From contig NW_027476516.1 in the NCBI RefSeq assembly GCF_051020955.1, positions 124,001 through 188,000 on the forward strand: a DNA stretch of 64,000 nt, given 5' to 3'. Under the pieces are notes generated by a model. That model was not told the origin of the DNA, made no database searches, and saw only the letters and a program-made list of their open reading frames with translations. Source of the stretch: Megalopta genalis. Taxonomy: Eukaryota; Arthropoda; Insecta; Hymenoptera; Halictidae. The first letter of the stretch is position 1; each line of letters opens with the position of its first letter. Positions 62,596 to 64,000 of this stretch are shown here, one piece after another. Both the position numbers and the translations under genes were made by a program.

Positions 62596-64000
62596 CATGC
62601 GAATCATATGTTTTAGCTTCAAATACTGGTGATATACATGATTTAGCTTCAACTGCAGGCAAAACAAACGAGTTAGCTTCAAATCCATGCGAAACACATG
62701 ATTTAGCTTCAAATCAAAGCGAATTAGAAGGCTTAGCTTCAAATCCATGCGAAACGAATGACTGAGCTTCAAATAGTTGCGAATATGAGTGATATAGTTT
62801 CAGATGGAGGCCAAACAAACGAGTTAGCTTCAAATCCATGCGACACACATGATTTAGCTTCAAATCAATGCGAACTAGAAGGCTTAGCTTCAAATTCATG
62901 CGAATCAAATGTTTTAGCTTCAAATACTGGTGATATACATTATTTAGCTTCATTGCATGCGAAACAAACGAGTTAGCTTCAAATCCAAAGGAAACACATC
63001 ATTTAATTTCAAATCGATGCGAAGTAGAATGCTTAGCTTCAAATCAGTGCGGATCGAATGACTGAGCTTCAAATAGTTGCGAATATGAGTGATATAGTTT
63101 CAAATGGTGGCGAAACAAATGAGTTAGCTTCAAATCCATGCGACACACATGATTTAGCTTCAAATCAATGCGAACTAGAAGGCTTAGCTTCAAATTCATT
63201 CGAATCAAATGTTTTAGCTTCAAATACTGGTGATATACATTATTTAGCTTCACTGCATGCGAAACAAACGAGTTAGCTTCAAATCCATGGGAAACACATG
63301 ATTTAGCTTCAAATCAAAGCGAATTAGAAGGCTTAGCTTCAAATCCATGCGAAACGAATGACTGAGCATCAAATAGTTGCGAATATGAGTGATATAGTTT
63401 CAAATGTTGGCGAAACAAACGAGTTAGCTTCAAATCCATGCGACACACAAGATTTAGCTTCAAATCAATGCGAACTAGAAGGCTTAGCTTCAAATTCATG
63501 CGAATCAAATGTTTAGCTTCAAATACTGGTGATATACATGATTTAGCTTCAACTGCATACGAAACAAACGAGTTAGCTTCAAATCCAAAGGAAACACATC
63601 ATTTAATTTCAAATCGATGCGAAGTAGAAGGCTTAGCTCCAAATCAGTGCGAAACAAATTGTTTAGCTTCAAATACTTGTGATAAACATGATTTCGTTTG
63701 AACTGCATGTGAAACAAACGTGTTAGCTTCAAATCCAAGCGAAACACATGATTTAGTTTCAAATCAATGCGAAGTAGAAGGCTTAGCTTCAAATCAATGC
63801 GATACATAAGATTTAGCTTCAAATTCATGCGAACAAATGGTTTAACTTCAGATACTTGTGATAAACATGATTTATATTCAACTCCATGCGAAACAAACGA
63901 ATTAGCTTCAAAACAAAGCGATACACATGATTTAGCTTCAAAACAATGCGAAGTAGAAGAATTAGCATCAAATCAATGCGATACATAAGATTTAGCTTCA
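62596..64000. repeat. Distal satellite, array continues past window end
   Basis: Repeats of 58840-59300 (at 62594-63054) and then of 60786-61390 (from about 63390). The array is still in the 30-bp family at the last base, so its true right limit is not in this window. The same is true at base 1 on the left. Confidence 0.92.

Noticed and set aside
1..64000. CRISPR array, suggested by regular 30-bp repeats
   Set aside because: Copies are directly adjacent with no unique spacers, the repeats vary gradually, and there is no leader or cas gene. The context is eukaryotic satellite.

Overview
This is a eukaryotic window of about 58 kb of tandem satellite DNA, interrupted once by a full-length, GC-rich non-LTR retrotransposon on the + strand. 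I see no single-copy host genes, tRNAs or rRNAs. The retroelement is of the R1/TRAS/SART type known from arthropods, so the host is most likely an insect. The style of the GC-rich ORF2 recalls ant and other hymenopteran elements, but that part is an impression from memory.

Layout. Positions 1-5798 and 11682-64000 are one satellite family in a single orientation. The basic monomer is 30 bp (about 37% GC, core TTAGCTTCAAAT..NTGCGA). Five monomer classes follow each other in a fixed order, giving a 150-bp higher-order repeat (HOR). Above that level lie larger duplications: a 3,693-bp tandem duplication (19866-27251) whose copies show about two differences, with a third partial copy to about 29290; smaller duplications at 61-455/2161-2555, 30727-31070/31507-31850 and 33007-33965/34647-35606; a homogenised core at about 36050-56305 made of imperfect super-repeats of roughly 5.2-5.9 kb; and a tail with a duplication at 4,265-bp spacing. 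The flanks are older and more divergent. The core is very uniform, but 39.9-53.4 kb carries a dense set of register-breaking small indels.

The retroelement (5799-11680, about 5.9 kb) has the parts expected of a working copy. These are: an HDV-like self-cleaving ribozyme fold starting at its first base; a 5' leader; ORF1, a Gag-like protein with coiled coil and three zinc knuckles, broken by two compensating frame changes at G runs; a UAAUG stop-start overlap; an intact 1,041-residue ORF2 with AP-type endonuclease, reverse transcriptase and a C-terminal CCHC motif; and a hairpin-rich 3' UTR without a poly(A) tail. The ribozyme would free the 5' end of the RNA from a co-transcript that starts in satellite DNA. 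Translation of ORF2 would be coupled to ORF1. The endonuclease would nick the target, and the structured 3' end would prime reverse transcription there.

The most interesting points are the insertion of a SART-like element into a satellite whose core contains TTAGC, one base away from the arthropod telomere unit TTAGG; the ribozyme fold, whose first paired base is the first element base; and the change of HOR phase across the insertion, equal to three missing monomers relative to a related unoccupied site at 18.1-18.3 kb. The long open frames in the satellite are best explained by the 30-bp (3n) period and are not annotated as genes.
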